Positions 19,310 to 28,120 of a stretch of 64,000 bases of DNA are shown piece after piece. Within the stretch, counting starts at the first letter, position 1, and each line of letters begins with the position of its first letter. The notes below the pieces were generated by a model that saw nothing but the letters and a program-made list of their open reading frames with translations, ran no database searches and was not told the origin of the DNA. The position numbers and the translations under genes were made by a program. The DNA comes from CAIRTM01 sp963723235 (GTDB taxonomy: Bacteria > Desulfobacterota > WTBG01 > CAIYCZ01 > CAIRTM01), in assembly GCA_963723235.1 (NCBI GenBank), contig CAVRPV010000020.1, positions 43,413 through 107,412 of the forward strand, read 5' to 3'.

Positions 19310-19597
19310 TTGGCAACCAAAAGTTCAAAACAGATGACTGCTGTTTCCAAATTGCTGGACGGGCTCATAGCCGGCGGAAAACTTCAGGCATACACCCCTG
19401 AAACAAAGCCGCTCAAACCGGTCTGGGACAAACTGATATGTGCCCGTTGTGCGCTGTGTTATCTCTACTGCCCTGACGCGGCGATAAGCAGGCAGGCAGA
19501 CGGTTATTTTGATGCTGATCAGGACCTGTGCAAAAGCTGCGGCATCTGCCACAGGGAATGCTGGTTTGGAGCCATCAGCATGCAGGAGGTGGAATAA
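19310..19597 (+). CDS. Dicluster ferredoxin, PorD-like (2-oxoacid:ferredoxin oxidoreductase delta type)
   Basis: 95 residues from a TTG at 19310, eight bases after AGGAGA. After a 40-residue leader (with KLQAYTPETKPLKPVWDKL) come two [4Fe-4S] motifs, CARCALCYLYCP and CKSCGICHRECWFGAI, the arrangement of PorD. Its TAA shares one base with the ATG of the PorB-like gene (TAATG), so the two are translationally coupled. In ordinary 2-oxoacid oxidoreductases PorD passes electrons from the PorAB core to ferredoxin; here no PorA is present and PorB is altered, and NuoE/NuoF follow, so it more likely links iron-sulfur electron flow to the NuoF flavin. That role is inference. Confidence 0.9.
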   Translation: MATKSSKQMTAVSKLLDGLIAGGKLQAYTPETKPLKPVWDKLICARCALCYLYCPDAAISRQADGYFDADQDLCKSCGICHRECWFGAISMQEVE

Positions 19598-20310
19598 TGG
19601 ATACCTACAGCCTTTTTGCAGGACAATTCCTGCCGTTTACAGAACGCTATCTTCCGGGCGGCCACAATGCCTGTGCAGGAAGCGGCACCGCACTTGCTCT
19701 GCGTCAGGTGTATAAGGCGCTTGAGGAAAAAAACGCTGATCTGGGAAAAGCACGCTGGGATGAAACACCGGCAGGCATATTCGCACAGCAGGAAATACCC
19801 GCTGCACCAGTCCTGATAATTCCCAAATCAGGCGAAAGCATCCTCTACATCTGTTTTGATGCTGAAGCGGCCCCTAAAAAAATCAACCCGGACCTCCTTG
19901 TCAAGAAAAACCCGGCCAAGGCCGCTGCCAGCGGTTGTGCGTATGCCGCCACCGCCAGTCCCAGCCACCCGTTTGACCTGATCGAAAAGGTACGCCGCGG
20001 ATGGAATGCAGCCGGTTCGGCCTATATCCACATTCTATGCCCCTGCCCGGCATCATGGGGCTTTGATGCTGAAAACACTGTCAGAATCGCCCGTATTGCT
20101 GTTGAGGCACGCGTATTTCCTCTGTATGAAATCGCTGAAGGCCATTACAACATTACCGTTGAGGACAAAGCTCCACGCACGGTCGCAGACTATGTCCGCA
20201 GGCAGGATCGTTTTTCAACATGGAAAAAAAATCAGGTTGCAGCGTTGCAGCAGCAGACCGACGGTGCGTATGCACAATTGAAGAACAACGCCGCGCACGA
20301 AATGAACTAA
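19597..20310 (+). CDS. PorB-like protein lacking the thiamine diphosphate-binding segment
   Basis: 237 residues, ATG at 19597 with AGGAGG seven bases upstream. The N-terminus aligns with PorB beta subunits (GHNACAGSGTALALRQVYKAL, where normal PorB has CxxC; here the second Cys is Ser) and the C-terminal half does too: ILYICFDAEA, CAYAATASPSHPFDLIEKV, the CPCPASWGF cysteines and ARIAVEARVFPLYEIAEGHY. Between residues about 45 and 80, where PorB has the roughly 100-residue part with the Mg/TPP motif GDGG and the acidic pocket, only a short unrelated linker is present, and the Asn-containing end of the motif is replaced. It therefore cannot bind TPP in the usual way. The gene is intact, so this looks like a remodelled electron-transfer or scaffold subunit rather than decay. 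Confidence 0.8.
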   Translation: MDTYSLFAGQFLPFTERYLPGGHNACAGSGTALALRQVYKALEEKNADLGKARWDETPAGIFAQQEIPAAPVLIIPKSGESILYICFDAEAAPKKINPDLLVKKNPAKAAASGCAYAATASPSHPFDLIEKVRRGWNAAGSAYIHILCPCPASWGFDAENTVRIARIAVEARVFPLYEIAEGHYNITVEDKAPRTVADYVRRQDRFSTWKKNQVAALQQQTDGAYAQLKNNAAHEMN

Positions 20311-20389
20311 GCCGGGCATGCACGCCCACACGCTGTTAACAACAACGAATGTGCATCTACATACGTAGAGCACACAAAGGGAGAGTGGA

Positions 20390-21292
20390 ATGTCAGAGGT
20401 AACCTGGACGCCGGAAGGTGAAAAACTTTTTGAAAAGCTTCTCGCTGCTGTTCCGGAAGCAATGCGTGAGACTATCAAGCCAAAACTGATCCAGATGCTG
20501 GCACAGCGGGCAGGGTCCGCTGCGATAGATGAGGCCGTAATCAAAACCATGGTTCAGGAAGATCTCCCCGAACCCCAGAAAAGCGCGCTTATGATGGCCA
20601 TCGGCATGCAGCCGCCACCGCCGCCACCGCAGGAAGGCCCCGCGCTTGAATGGAGCGGTAAAAGTGAAATCATGTTTGAGCTGATGCTGGGTGAGGTTCC
20701 CGAAGGCATGCGCGCAATCTTCCGCGGAAAGCTGAGCGCTGTTATAGCGCAAAAAACCCAGGGCGGCCCGGTTGTCGAGGAGCATGTCAACGCAGTGGTT
20801 AATGAAATCGTGCCCGAACCGTTCAAAAGCAACATTCTTAAAAAATTCAAAACACTGGGCGATTTTGATCCGGCCATAATAGGCGTCATTGTCGCGCGCT
20901 TCGGAACGTCCCGTGACAAGTTGATGTTCATCATGCATGCTGTTCAGGATGAAATCGGGTATCTTCCCCGCGAGGCCATGCTTGCAATCAGCGACAAAAC
21001 CGGCATCCCGGTCAGCGCAATCTACAGTGTTGCCAGCTTCTACAAGGCCTTCCGCATGGAAAAACCCGGAACGCATCATGTCAAGCTCTGTTGCGGAACA
21101 GCCTGCCACATTCACGACACGGCGAGCACCGGTGCTGCGATCGAAAACAAAATCGCCGCCAGCACCGGCGTTTCAATCGAAAAAACGCTGTGTCTTGGCT
21201 GCTGCGACTGCGCACCGGTTGTTGAGATTGACGGCAAAGTGTATAAAGGCGCCGAGGCCCAGGCAAAAATCGACTCCATAACGCTTGGATAA
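20390..21292 (+). CDS. nuoE: NuoE-type [2Fe-2S] subunit with duplicated N-terminal domain
   Basis: 300 residues, about twice the usual NuoE. Residues 160-300 are a standard thioredoxin-fold [2Fe-2S] subunit with the ligands C234-x4-C239 (in LCCGTACHIHD) and C268-x3-C272 (in LCLGCCDCAP), and YLPREAMLAISDKTGIPVSAIYSV before them. Residues 6-70 and 88-152 are two clear copies of a helical repeat (W..KSE/EGEK.F..LL..VPE.MR ... VPEP.K), separated by a linker of six prolines at 75-80. The repeat resembles the small PCP_red-type domain found at the end of light-independent protochlorophyllide reductase subunits and in other redox proteins. GGGAGAG lies just before the ATG. Next to NuoF it should form the electron-entry pair of an NAD(P)-linked complex. 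Confidence 0.88.
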   Translation: MSEVTWTPEGEKLFEKLLAAVPEAMRETIKPKLIQMLAQRAGSAAIDEAVIKTMVQEDLPEPQKSALMMAIGMQPPPPPPQEGPALEWSGKSEIMFELMLGEVPEGMRAIFRGKLSAVIAQKTQGGPVVEEHVNAVVNEIVPEPFKSNILKKFKTLGDFDPAIIGVIVARFGTSRDKLMFIMHAVQDEIGYLPREAMLAISDKTGIPVSAIYSVASFYKAFRMEKPGTHHVKLCCGTACHIHDTASTGAAIENKIAASTGVSIEKTLCLGCCDCAPVVEIDGKVYKGAEAQAKIDSITLG

Positions 21293-21328
21293 GCATCAAA
21301 CGGTTTTTAACGAACGGGGATTATTACC

Positions 21329-23023
21329 ATGAAGCTTACATGTGCAGAAGACCTTTCCAAATTAAAAAAACAGGGCAATACGCGCCTGTTCAGCGGCAAA
21401 ATTCGCGTTAATGTCGGAACATCCACCTGCTGCCTGGCAAAGGGCGCAGAGCTGACCTACAATGCGCTTGCCTACGGTATGAAATCCCGGAACATCGACG
21501 CCGAACTGGTGAAAGTCGGCTGTAACGGCATGTGCTGGGCTGAACCCGTTGTAGAGATTCACCAGCCCGGAAAAGCCAAAATCATCTATGGCAAGGTAAC
21601 GGAAAATGAAGTCCCGCGCCTGTTGGATGCGCTTGCATCCGGCGACGTCATCGCAGACCTGGCCATCGCCCGCATAGACACTGAAGACCATGTTCTGGTC
21701 GGCAGCATTGACTATGCCACGGACGGCACCGCCCTTACAGGCAAACACATTGCAAAACTCGAAGAAACCGACTTTGGAAAGCTGCAGCACAAGGTCATCC
21801 TGCGCAATGCCGGAGCCATTGATCCTGAAAATATTGATGAATACATCGCCCGCGGCGGCTACGCTGCGCTTGCAACGGCCCTGGGCATGAAGCCTGCAAA
21901 AATTGTGCAGGAAGTCATTGACTCCGGCCTGCGCGGACGCGGAGGCGCAGGTTTTCCCGCCGGCATCAAATGGCGCATGTGCCGTGAAGCTGCCGGAGAC
22001 GTGAAATATCTCATCTGCAACGTCAGTGAAGGCGAGCCCGGCATCGGCATGCACCGCAGCTTTCTTGAATCAGACCCGCATGCGGTTGTGGAAGGCCTTA
22101 TAATCGGCGGCTTTGCAATCGGCGCGCAGACGGCCTACATGTACGTAAGAGACAACTACCGGGTTGCCCTGCAGCGCATTACAAAAGCCGTGCAGGATGC
22201 TACTGAATCCGGACTGCTCGGAGAGAACATTCTCGGCTCCGGGTACTCCATGAATATTATCGTCAAAGAAGGCGGCGGCCGCTATGTCTGCGGTGAAGAA
22301 ACCGCGCTGCTCTCCTGCATTGAAGGCAAACTCGGCGAACCGCGCCAGCGTCCGCCCTTCCCCACCAACAGCGGCCTGTTCGGTAAGCCGACCTGTATCA
22401 ACAATGTTGAAACCTGGGCAAATATCCCGGTCATCATTCAAAAAGGCAGTTCCTGGTTCAGCGCCATCGGCTCAGAAAAAAGCAAGGGGACAAAAGTTCT
22501 GTCCCTGGCCGGTAATATCAGCAGGGCCGGTATGATCGAAGTTGCCATGGGCACGAAGATCAGCCAGATCATCAAGGTCATCGGCGGCGGTATCCCCGGA
22601 GGCAAAAAGCTCAAAGGCATACAGCCCGGCGGGCCCTCAGGCGGTGTGCTGCCTGCCTCCATGGACAAGCTCACTATCGACTACGATGAGTTGGCCGGAG
22701 CAGGTTCAATGCTCGGCTCGGGCGGCATGGTCATCATGGATGACAGCAACGACATGGTTAAACTTGCCCGCTATTTTACAGACTTTTTTGTCAACGAGTC
22801 CTGCGGCAAATGCGTCCCCTGCCGTGAAGGTGTCTGCCGCGTGCGCGACATGCTTGATGAACTTATCAGCGGCCGGGCCGACAAGTCTATGCTGAAAACC
22901 TTTACTGCCATGGCGGATCCGATCACCAAGGCCTGCGCCTGCGCGCTGGGCAAAACCGCCATGGTGCCGGTAACATCAACCATGAAACATTTCCGCCACG
23001 ATTACGACGCCTATTTGCAATAG
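21329..23023 (+). CDS. nuoF: NuoF/HydB-type NAD(P)- and FMN-binding subunit
   Basis: 564 residues. An N-terminal thioredoxin-like [2Fe-2S] domain (residues 25-115; GTSTCCLAKGAE with C34/C35, then CNGMCW with C65 and C69) precedes the flavin/NAD module (GLRGRGGAGFPAGIKWRMC, CNVSEGEPG, EGGGRYVCGEETALL) and the [4Fe-4S] site CGKCVPCREG with its fourth cysteine near ITKACACALG. HydB/HndC-type homologues usually carry an extra C-terminal two-cluster ferredoxin domain, which is absent; the PorD-like gene of the same operon could supply it. Note NVSEGEPGIGMHR, where many homologues have NADEGEPG: the Ala-Asp change lies in the flavin pocket. Starts 36 bases after nuoE; terminator follows. Confidence 0.92.
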   Translation: MKLTCAEDLSKLKKQGNTRLFSGKIRVNVGTSTCCLAKGAELTYNALAYGMKSRNIDAELVKVGCNGMCWAEPVVEIHQPGKAKIIYGKVTENEVPRLLDALASGDVIADLAIARIDTEDHVLVGSIDYATDGTALTGKHIAKLEETDFGKLQHKVILRNAGAIDPENIDEYIARGGYAALATALGMKPAKIVQEVIDSGLRGRGGAGFPAGIKWRMCREAAGDVKYLICNVSEGEPGIGMHRSFLESDPHAVVEGLIIGGFAIGAQTAYMYVRDNYRVALQRITKAVQDATESGLLGENILGSGYSMNIIVKEGGGRYVCGEETALLSCIEGKLGEPRQRPPFPTNSGLFGKPTCINNVETWANIPVIIQKGSSWFSAIGSEKSKGTKVLSLAGNISRAGMIEVAMGTKISQIIKVIGGGIPGGKKLKGIQPGGPSGGVLPASMDKLTIDYDELAGAGSMLGSGGMVIMDDSNDMVKLARYFTDFFVNESCGKCVPCREGVCRVRDMLDELISGRADKSMLKTFTAMADPITKACACALGKTAMVPVTSTMKHFRHDYDAYLQ

Positions 23024-23054
23024 GCCGCAAACAGCAACTCTTAATGCAGCACTC

Positions 23055-23096
23055 AAAAAAAGGTTTTCCGCACGCATACTGCGGGAAACCTTTTTT
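23055..23096 (+). terminator. Strong intrinsic terminator of the redox operon
   Basis: A-run plus AGGTTTTCCGCA pairs with TGCGGGAAACCT across CGCATAC (one bulge), followed by a T-run. It ends the 19.3-23.0 kb operon about 30 bases after the nuoF stop. Confidence 0.9.
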
Positions 23097-23200
23097 ATGA
23101 GCGTCATTTCACATTGCATGACACAGCCGCCTGCTGCAAACAACACACAATGACGGCGCATAGAGCATTTATCCTAAATAGTATAGCCTGCAATACAACA

Positions 23201-23258
23201 CCGTCCGTTCGCCCGAGCTGTCGAAGGGTGAACGGACGGGTTTAATACTGAAACCCGT
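23201..23258. repeat. REP-like compound palindrome
   Basis: CCGTCCGTTCGCCC (23201-23214) pairs with GGGTGAACGGACGG (23226-23239) with one G-T mismatch across an 11-base loop; immediately overlapping, ACGGGTTT (23236-23243) pairs with AAACCCGT (23251-23258). The loop motif GAGCTGTCGAAGGG belongs to a dispersed intergenic palindrome type seen in many environmental genomes. The remaining gap from 23024 to 23491 holds the terminator and no gene. Confidence 0.7.
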
Positions 23259-23491
23259 TCATGGTTCGACTGACTCACCGCAAACAGCACACCAATGGAA
23301 CAGAAAAAAAGCACAGCTTAGCAATGGCCCGGCTGCAATTAACCTGTTGCTGTCTGGAGATAATTTTGATAAACAGATGCAACAACATGTCAATCCAGGT
23401 TCGACAGCAATCGCGTAAAATAATTTCCAACACATTTCAGGTTTCTTTTGTCGCGGAATCAGATCATGCAAAACTGCCACTCCTCCATTTG

Positions 23492-24517
23492 ATGCCACCA
23501 AGAAACCAAGACTTGTATGGATTGATATCGCCAAGGCAATCGGACTTTTTTTCATCATCATCGGACACCTTACAATCAATAAATACAATGGCAGCTAAAT
23601 ACATTTACTGGTTTCATGTCCCGTTTTTCTTCCTTATCAGCGGGTTGCTCCATTCATCAGCCCAAAAGATCCCGAGGTTCATTGCTGCCCGATTCAAGCA
23701 CCTGATGGTTCCCTACTGCGTACTGGTCTGCTGCGCCCTGATCATGATCGTGACAGGCCTGTACTGGACAGCTGTCGGTAAAAAACCTGCTGCTGGGCGG
23801 TCAATTCCTGCGTGACACTGCCTGCTGGAAATGGTGGTTTATACCCTGCCTTTTTTTTACACAAATTGCCGGCAGTTTTATTATAAAAACAGGCAGGCGA
23901 AGATTTGTGCTCTATGCCGCCCTCCTCTGCTATTATGCTGCGGAAATGCTGCAAATAACAAATACCGTGTTTATGTGGGGGTGTCCCGTTTGTTATATTG
24001 AAACTGCCGCTTGCGCTCGAAATTGTCCCCATGGCGCTTGTATTCTATTGTGCGGGATTTCTCTTGAGGGCCCGGTTCTTATCCGAAGACCATCTGCCGC
24101 TGCCGGTCACCATGCTCTTGGCCTGCGCAGTAACTGTGACCATACTGTTAGACTGGTATAATATAGTTCATGTGCCTTACTATTTTATGATGAGTGCCAG
24201 GAATATGGCCTCCCTCTTTTCAATATAATCATACCCCTTATCTTTTTTTCTTGATACGGGAGCTCTCAATAACGCTCGCGCGGTTCAACCCTGTAAAAAA
24301 AATACTTTCATCTATCGGACGGGCTGCGCTGCCGATTATGTTTTTACACCTTATCCTTTCTGAATATGCCTTAAGCATTTTACCCAAGTTTGCCGATTTA
24401 AATAGCGGCAATCTCATTGTCCGGGCGCTATTATGCGTCCTGCTGCCCTGGGGGCTCTATTATCTGCTGAAAAAAAATCAGCTGCTTAAAAAACTGGTTT
24501 TGGGTGAGTGGCATTAA
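23492..24517 (+). pseudogene. Acyltransferase 3 family membrane protein, multiply frameshifted
   Basis: Pieces in three frames together spell an acyltransferase-3 type integral membrane protein: LVWIDIAKAIGLFFIIIGH and YIYWFHVPFFFLISGLLH at the N-terminus, then hydrophobic segments such as LALEIVPMALVFYCAGFLL, and the C-terminal SSIGRAALPIMFLHLILSEY. Restoring the frame needs about one extra base near 23597, one in an A6 run near 23780-23785, one near the G5 run at about 23975, one missing base in TTTT near 24217 and one missing in the T7 run near 24242; a further shift may lie at the start codon. Such proteins O-acylate surface polysaccharides. Five or more indels in 1 kb, against none in the preceding 5 kb, suggest either a true pseudogene or a low-quality patch. 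Confidence 0.75.
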
Positions 24518-24579
24518 AAGGTTCTCTGATAGTCAGTTGCTTTGAATGGCGGCAGGTAAATCGTATTGGGATATATAAC

Positions 24580-26066
24580 ATGAGAAACGCGCACGCCCCT
24601 TCACGAAGAGACTATACCATCCTGTTTGCCCTGTTTTTTATCACCTATGCCTATTTTTTCCAGGGCGGGGGCTGGAATCAAAATACCAAGGTCTGCCTGA
24701 TGCGGGCCATGATTCACCAGCAGAGTTTTATCATTGACCATTACCGCGAAGACGCAACCAACCCCTATTTTAAATTTGTCAACACCGGCGACTGGTCATA
24801 CCGCGATGGTCATTATTATACCAACAAGTCTCCCGGCCTTTCTTTCATGGCTGCCGCCCCGTTTGCGGTCTCAGAATTCATCCTCAAAAAAGCACTGCCC
24901 GGAAATGAAGAACGGCAGATCCTGCTCAGCACATACATCGCAAATCTCTTTTCAAACAGCCTGCCGGCCGCACTGCTGTGCCTGATGCTGTTTTACGCCG
25001 GTAGCGTTTGTTTCGCACTCACAAGGAACCAGGCTCTGCTGTTGAGCCTGTCTTTCGGGTTTGGAACACTGATTTTTCCCTACAGTACCGTGTTTTACAG
25101 CCATGTCCCGGCAGCGGCCCTTTCATTTTTCCCTTTTCTCTATGCAATGGCCCTCAGGAATACCGCAATCCAGCCACAAAAAAAGACTGCCCTCGTTGCA
25201 GGGTGTGCAGCCATGCTGGCTGTTGTGGTCGAGCCGTCAACAATAATAATGCTGTGCTGCGTGGGCATGTATCTGCTGTCCTTCCGGAACGGCAGGCGCC
25301 ATATACTCTATTTCGCGGCCGGTTGTATCCCGGCAGCAGCGCTGCAGCTTTTTATAACAGTGTATGTTTTGGCGGACCCCTTCAGTCAGGATACGCGTTT
25401 GCAAACCCTGACGTAATGATCTACGTCAACGGCCGGCTCTTTGGACGGCCGGGGATAAAAGATTTTATCGGCCTGCTTTTCCTGCCGCACCGGGGCCTTT
25501 TTATTAGTTCTCCAATATTGGTATTTGCAATTCCGGGAGCCATTCTTTTTTTTAAGGAACGCCCCATACTGCGGGATGCTTTCACCTGCCTGCTCATCTC
25601 AGCCGGATTTCTTGTATTTATTGCGAGCTTCTATTCATGGGACGGGGGCTGGACGCCCGGTCCGCGCTACCTGCTGCCTGCCTTCCCTTTTGCGTTTGTA
25701 TTGACGGTGCCGATGCTGAAAAAGTTCCCTAAAGCCTTTGTGTGCGCTGGACTCATTTCTATTGTGATCAATCTTTCAATAACCCTGGTTGCCACGGAGA
25801 TCCCCCGTGAGCTTCGCAATCCGCTTGTTGATATCATATTTCCAAGCATTGCCGAGGGTAAAGTCTCAATCAACCCGGTTCCCGTCTCGCATTTCAATAA
25901 CTATCCGGGGATATATGAGCTGCGGGAGCCAAAGAACTGGACTCCGAACTTTAACTCATTTAATATGGGCGAACTGCTGTTCCCTCACCATCCGGCAAGC
26001 ATCCTGCCGCTGCTTGGCTTCTGGCTTGTCTGCGGCTGGCTATGGCGACGGACAGCAAAACAATAA
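24580..26066 (+). CDS. GT-C-like multi-pass membrane protein, with apparent frameshift
   Basis: About 495 residues once the frame is restored. The N-terminal part (ILFALFFITYAYFFQGGGWNQN, then a periplasmic loop with DHYREDATNPYFKFVNTGDWSY and KSPGLSF) and the alternating hydrophobic helices fit GT-C fold membrane glycosyltransferases; the second half has CFGGPLQSGYAF, FLPHRGLFISSPIL and YSWDGGWTPGPRYLLPAFPF, all typical of uncharacterised members of this class. The frame changes in the TTTTT run near 25348-25352; one missing T explains it. Start ATG 24580 is chosen (GGGA ten bases upstream); a GTG at 24508 is in frame but overlaps the acyltransferase end. Inferred role: lipid-linked sugar transfer for the surface polysaccharide locus. 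Confidence 0.75.
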
Positions 26067-26177
26067 GGCAATGAAGAGGCATTCTGAACATGCGTGAGAG
26101 CGCGGTCAGAGTAGACTCAACACGGCTTGCATAATCCTTTCTACCAAACGATAACAACTATTTTCAAGGGGCCCTCC

Positions 26178-27330
26178 ATGAAAACGCACGTATCACAGCT
26201 TTCCGATATTCCGGTTTTCAAACCTTCATACGGCGCTGCTGAGTTTAAAGCTCTCAAAAAGGTGCTTCAATCGGGGTGGACCGGGCTCGGCCCGGAGACT
26301 GAAGCGTTCGAAAATGAATTTGCTGAATACATCGGGGTACGTTATGCCGTTGCGGTTAATTCCTGCACAGCCGCTCTGCACCTGGCGCTGAAGGTTGCTG
26401 GGGTTGAGGGCGGTGAGGTGATAACAACACCCATGACCTTTGTTGCCACAAACCATGCCATTCTTTACAACAGTTCAATTCCCGTTTTTTGCGATATTGA
26501 GCCCGACACCCTGAACATAGACCCCGCGCGCATAGAAGCTCTGATTACAAAAAAAACGCGCGCTATCATGGCCGTCCACTATGGCGGCCATGCCTGCGAC
26601 ATGGATGCCCTGCGCAAAATTGCAAAAAAATACCGTCTGCGGGTGATCGAGGACTGTGCGCACGCCTGCGGCGGTGAGTACAAAGGAATAAAACTCGGCT
26701 CTGTTGGCGATATCGGCTGCTTCAGCTTTCAGGCAGTAAAAAACCTGTCAACCGGTGACGGCGGGATGATAACGACAAACAGCAAATGTTGGCATGCTGA
26801 ACTCAAAAAGCTGCGCTGGATGGGAATAACACAGGATACCTGGACACGTGAAAAAAAACGGTATCGACATGACTGGAAGTATAACGTTGAATCAGTCGGG
26901 TTTAAATATCACATGAATGACCTGACTGCAGCACTGGGGACGGGTTCAGCTCAGCAAGCTTGAAAGGCTCAATGAACGCAGAAGAAGGATTGTCCGTGAA
27001 TATGACCGGGGTCTGCAGCAGCTCTCACACATCGAAAAGCCGTTTGAAAAGGACTATGCAAAAAGCGCCTGTCACAGCTATGTCATTAAGCTGTCAAAAC
27101 GCAACGCTCTGCATCTTTTTCTGCAGGAACGGGGCATTTCAACCGGCATTCACTATTACCCCAACCATCTGTATCCCGTCTATCGCACGCATTACAGAAG
27201 GTTGCCTGTTGCAGAGCGTGTCTGGAAGAAAATTCTGAGCCTGCCGCTGTATCCGGACTTATCTGTACGCGAGGCCCGCAGAATTGTTGCCTGCATCAGG
27301 GAGTTTTATGAAAAAGAATACGTACAATAA
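26178..27330 (+). CDS. DegT/DnrJ/EryC1-family aminotransferase, with apparent frameshift
   Basis: PLP-dependent sugar aminotransferase family, 383 residues when restored. Visible: IPVFKPSYGAAEFKALKKVL, NSCTAALHLAL, TTPMTFVATNHAI, VHYGGHACDMDAL, the DCAHACGGEY motif and the PLP lysine K188 in FSFQAVKNLSTGDGG. The frame breaks near 26936-26941 after NDLTAALG; skipping one base gives VQLSKLERLNERRR and a normal C-terminus with GISTGIHYYPNHLYPVY and LPLYPDLS. Start ATG 26178 (MKTHVSQ) follows AAGGGG. Such enzymes make amino sugars on nucleotide carriers for surface glycans, fitting the neighbours. Exact substrate unknown. Confidence 0.88.
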
Positions 27331-27377
27331 CCTCGCACATGCGAAAAAACATATCCGTCACATACGGCGTGCCATGC

Positions 27378-28079
27378 TTAATGCCTTGCAAAAAACGATT
27401 TCAGAATGACCCAGTATGTCTGTATGAAATACACCAGCCCCGTTCGCCAGTTCACCGAAGACATGTCTTCAAAATATTTTGCCGGGACGTCGATATTGAC
27501 AATGCCCAGCCCTGTGCGAACCGCCCACACATTCAGCTCCTCGTCAAAAATAAAACCGTCGCTGAAATGCATGAGGGGTGCTACTGCCAGCAAACCGACA
27601 CTGTAGGCCTTGTACCCGGTCGCAAAGTCCCTGATGCGTGTCCCGAGCAGGATGTTCATCAGAAATGCGTGCACATGGTTGCCGACAATTTTATACAGCG
27701 GCATGCGGCCATTTCGCGCCGTCTTCATGCGATTGCCCAGCACAAGACCAATCCCTCCGTCGGCAATCGGCTGTATCATGGCAGGTATGCATGCGGGGTC
27801 ATACTGATAATCGCCATGCACCATGACGGCAATATCATATCCATGTTCAACGGCATAGCGGTAGCACGTTTTTTGGCTGGCACCATATCCCATGTTGCGG
27901 GGATGGCTGATAACCGTCACACCGGCTCGCATGGCACACGCACAGGTTTCATCAATTGATCCGTCATCAACGACAAGGACCTCATCGACGCAATCCGGCA
28001 TATCGCCGAGCACGCTCCCAATTGTCCTTTCGGCATTAAATGCCGGCACAACAGCAATAACCCGTTTGTTCCCAACCAT
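27378..28079 (-). CDS. Family 2 glycosyltransferase
   Basis: 233 residues: VIAVVPAFNAERTIGSVL, VLVVDDGSIDET, HPRNMGYGASQKT and the metal-binding HGDYQYDP, then RDFATGYKAYS and FIFDEELNVWA. This is the short polyprenyl-phosphate/undecaprenyl type of GT2, lacking membrane helices apart from a possible C-terminal hydrophobic stretch (LVYFIQTYWVILKSFF). It is convergent with the aminotransferase gene (48 bases apart) and lies downstream of the glycosidase gene on the same strand. Likely donor-lipid sugar loading or chain elongation for a surface glycan. Confidence 0.9.
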   Translation of the reverse strand: MVGNKRVIAVVPAFNAERTIGSVLGDMPDCVDEVLVVDDGSIDETCACAMRAGVTVISHPRNMGYGASQKTCYRYAVEHGYDIAVMVHGDYQYDPACIPAMIQPIADGGIGLVLGNRMKTARNGRMPLYKIVGNHVHAFLMNILLGTRIRDFATGYKAYSVGLLAVAPLMHFSDGFIFDEELNVWAVRTGLGIVNIDVPAKYFEDMSSVNWRTGLVYFIQTYWVILKSFFARH

Positions 28080-28120
28080 GATGCACCTTTCGCTGCTTGA
28101 ACGCGATTCACAGCCGCAAA

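Noticed and set aside
20393..21115. Minus-strand frames opposite nuoE (and others opposite nuoF)
   Set aside because: Shadows of well-conserved plus-strand genes.
23261..23275. tRNA-like TTCGA motif near 23265
   Set aside because: No cloverleaf can be drawn around it; it is part of the REP-like element's surroundings.
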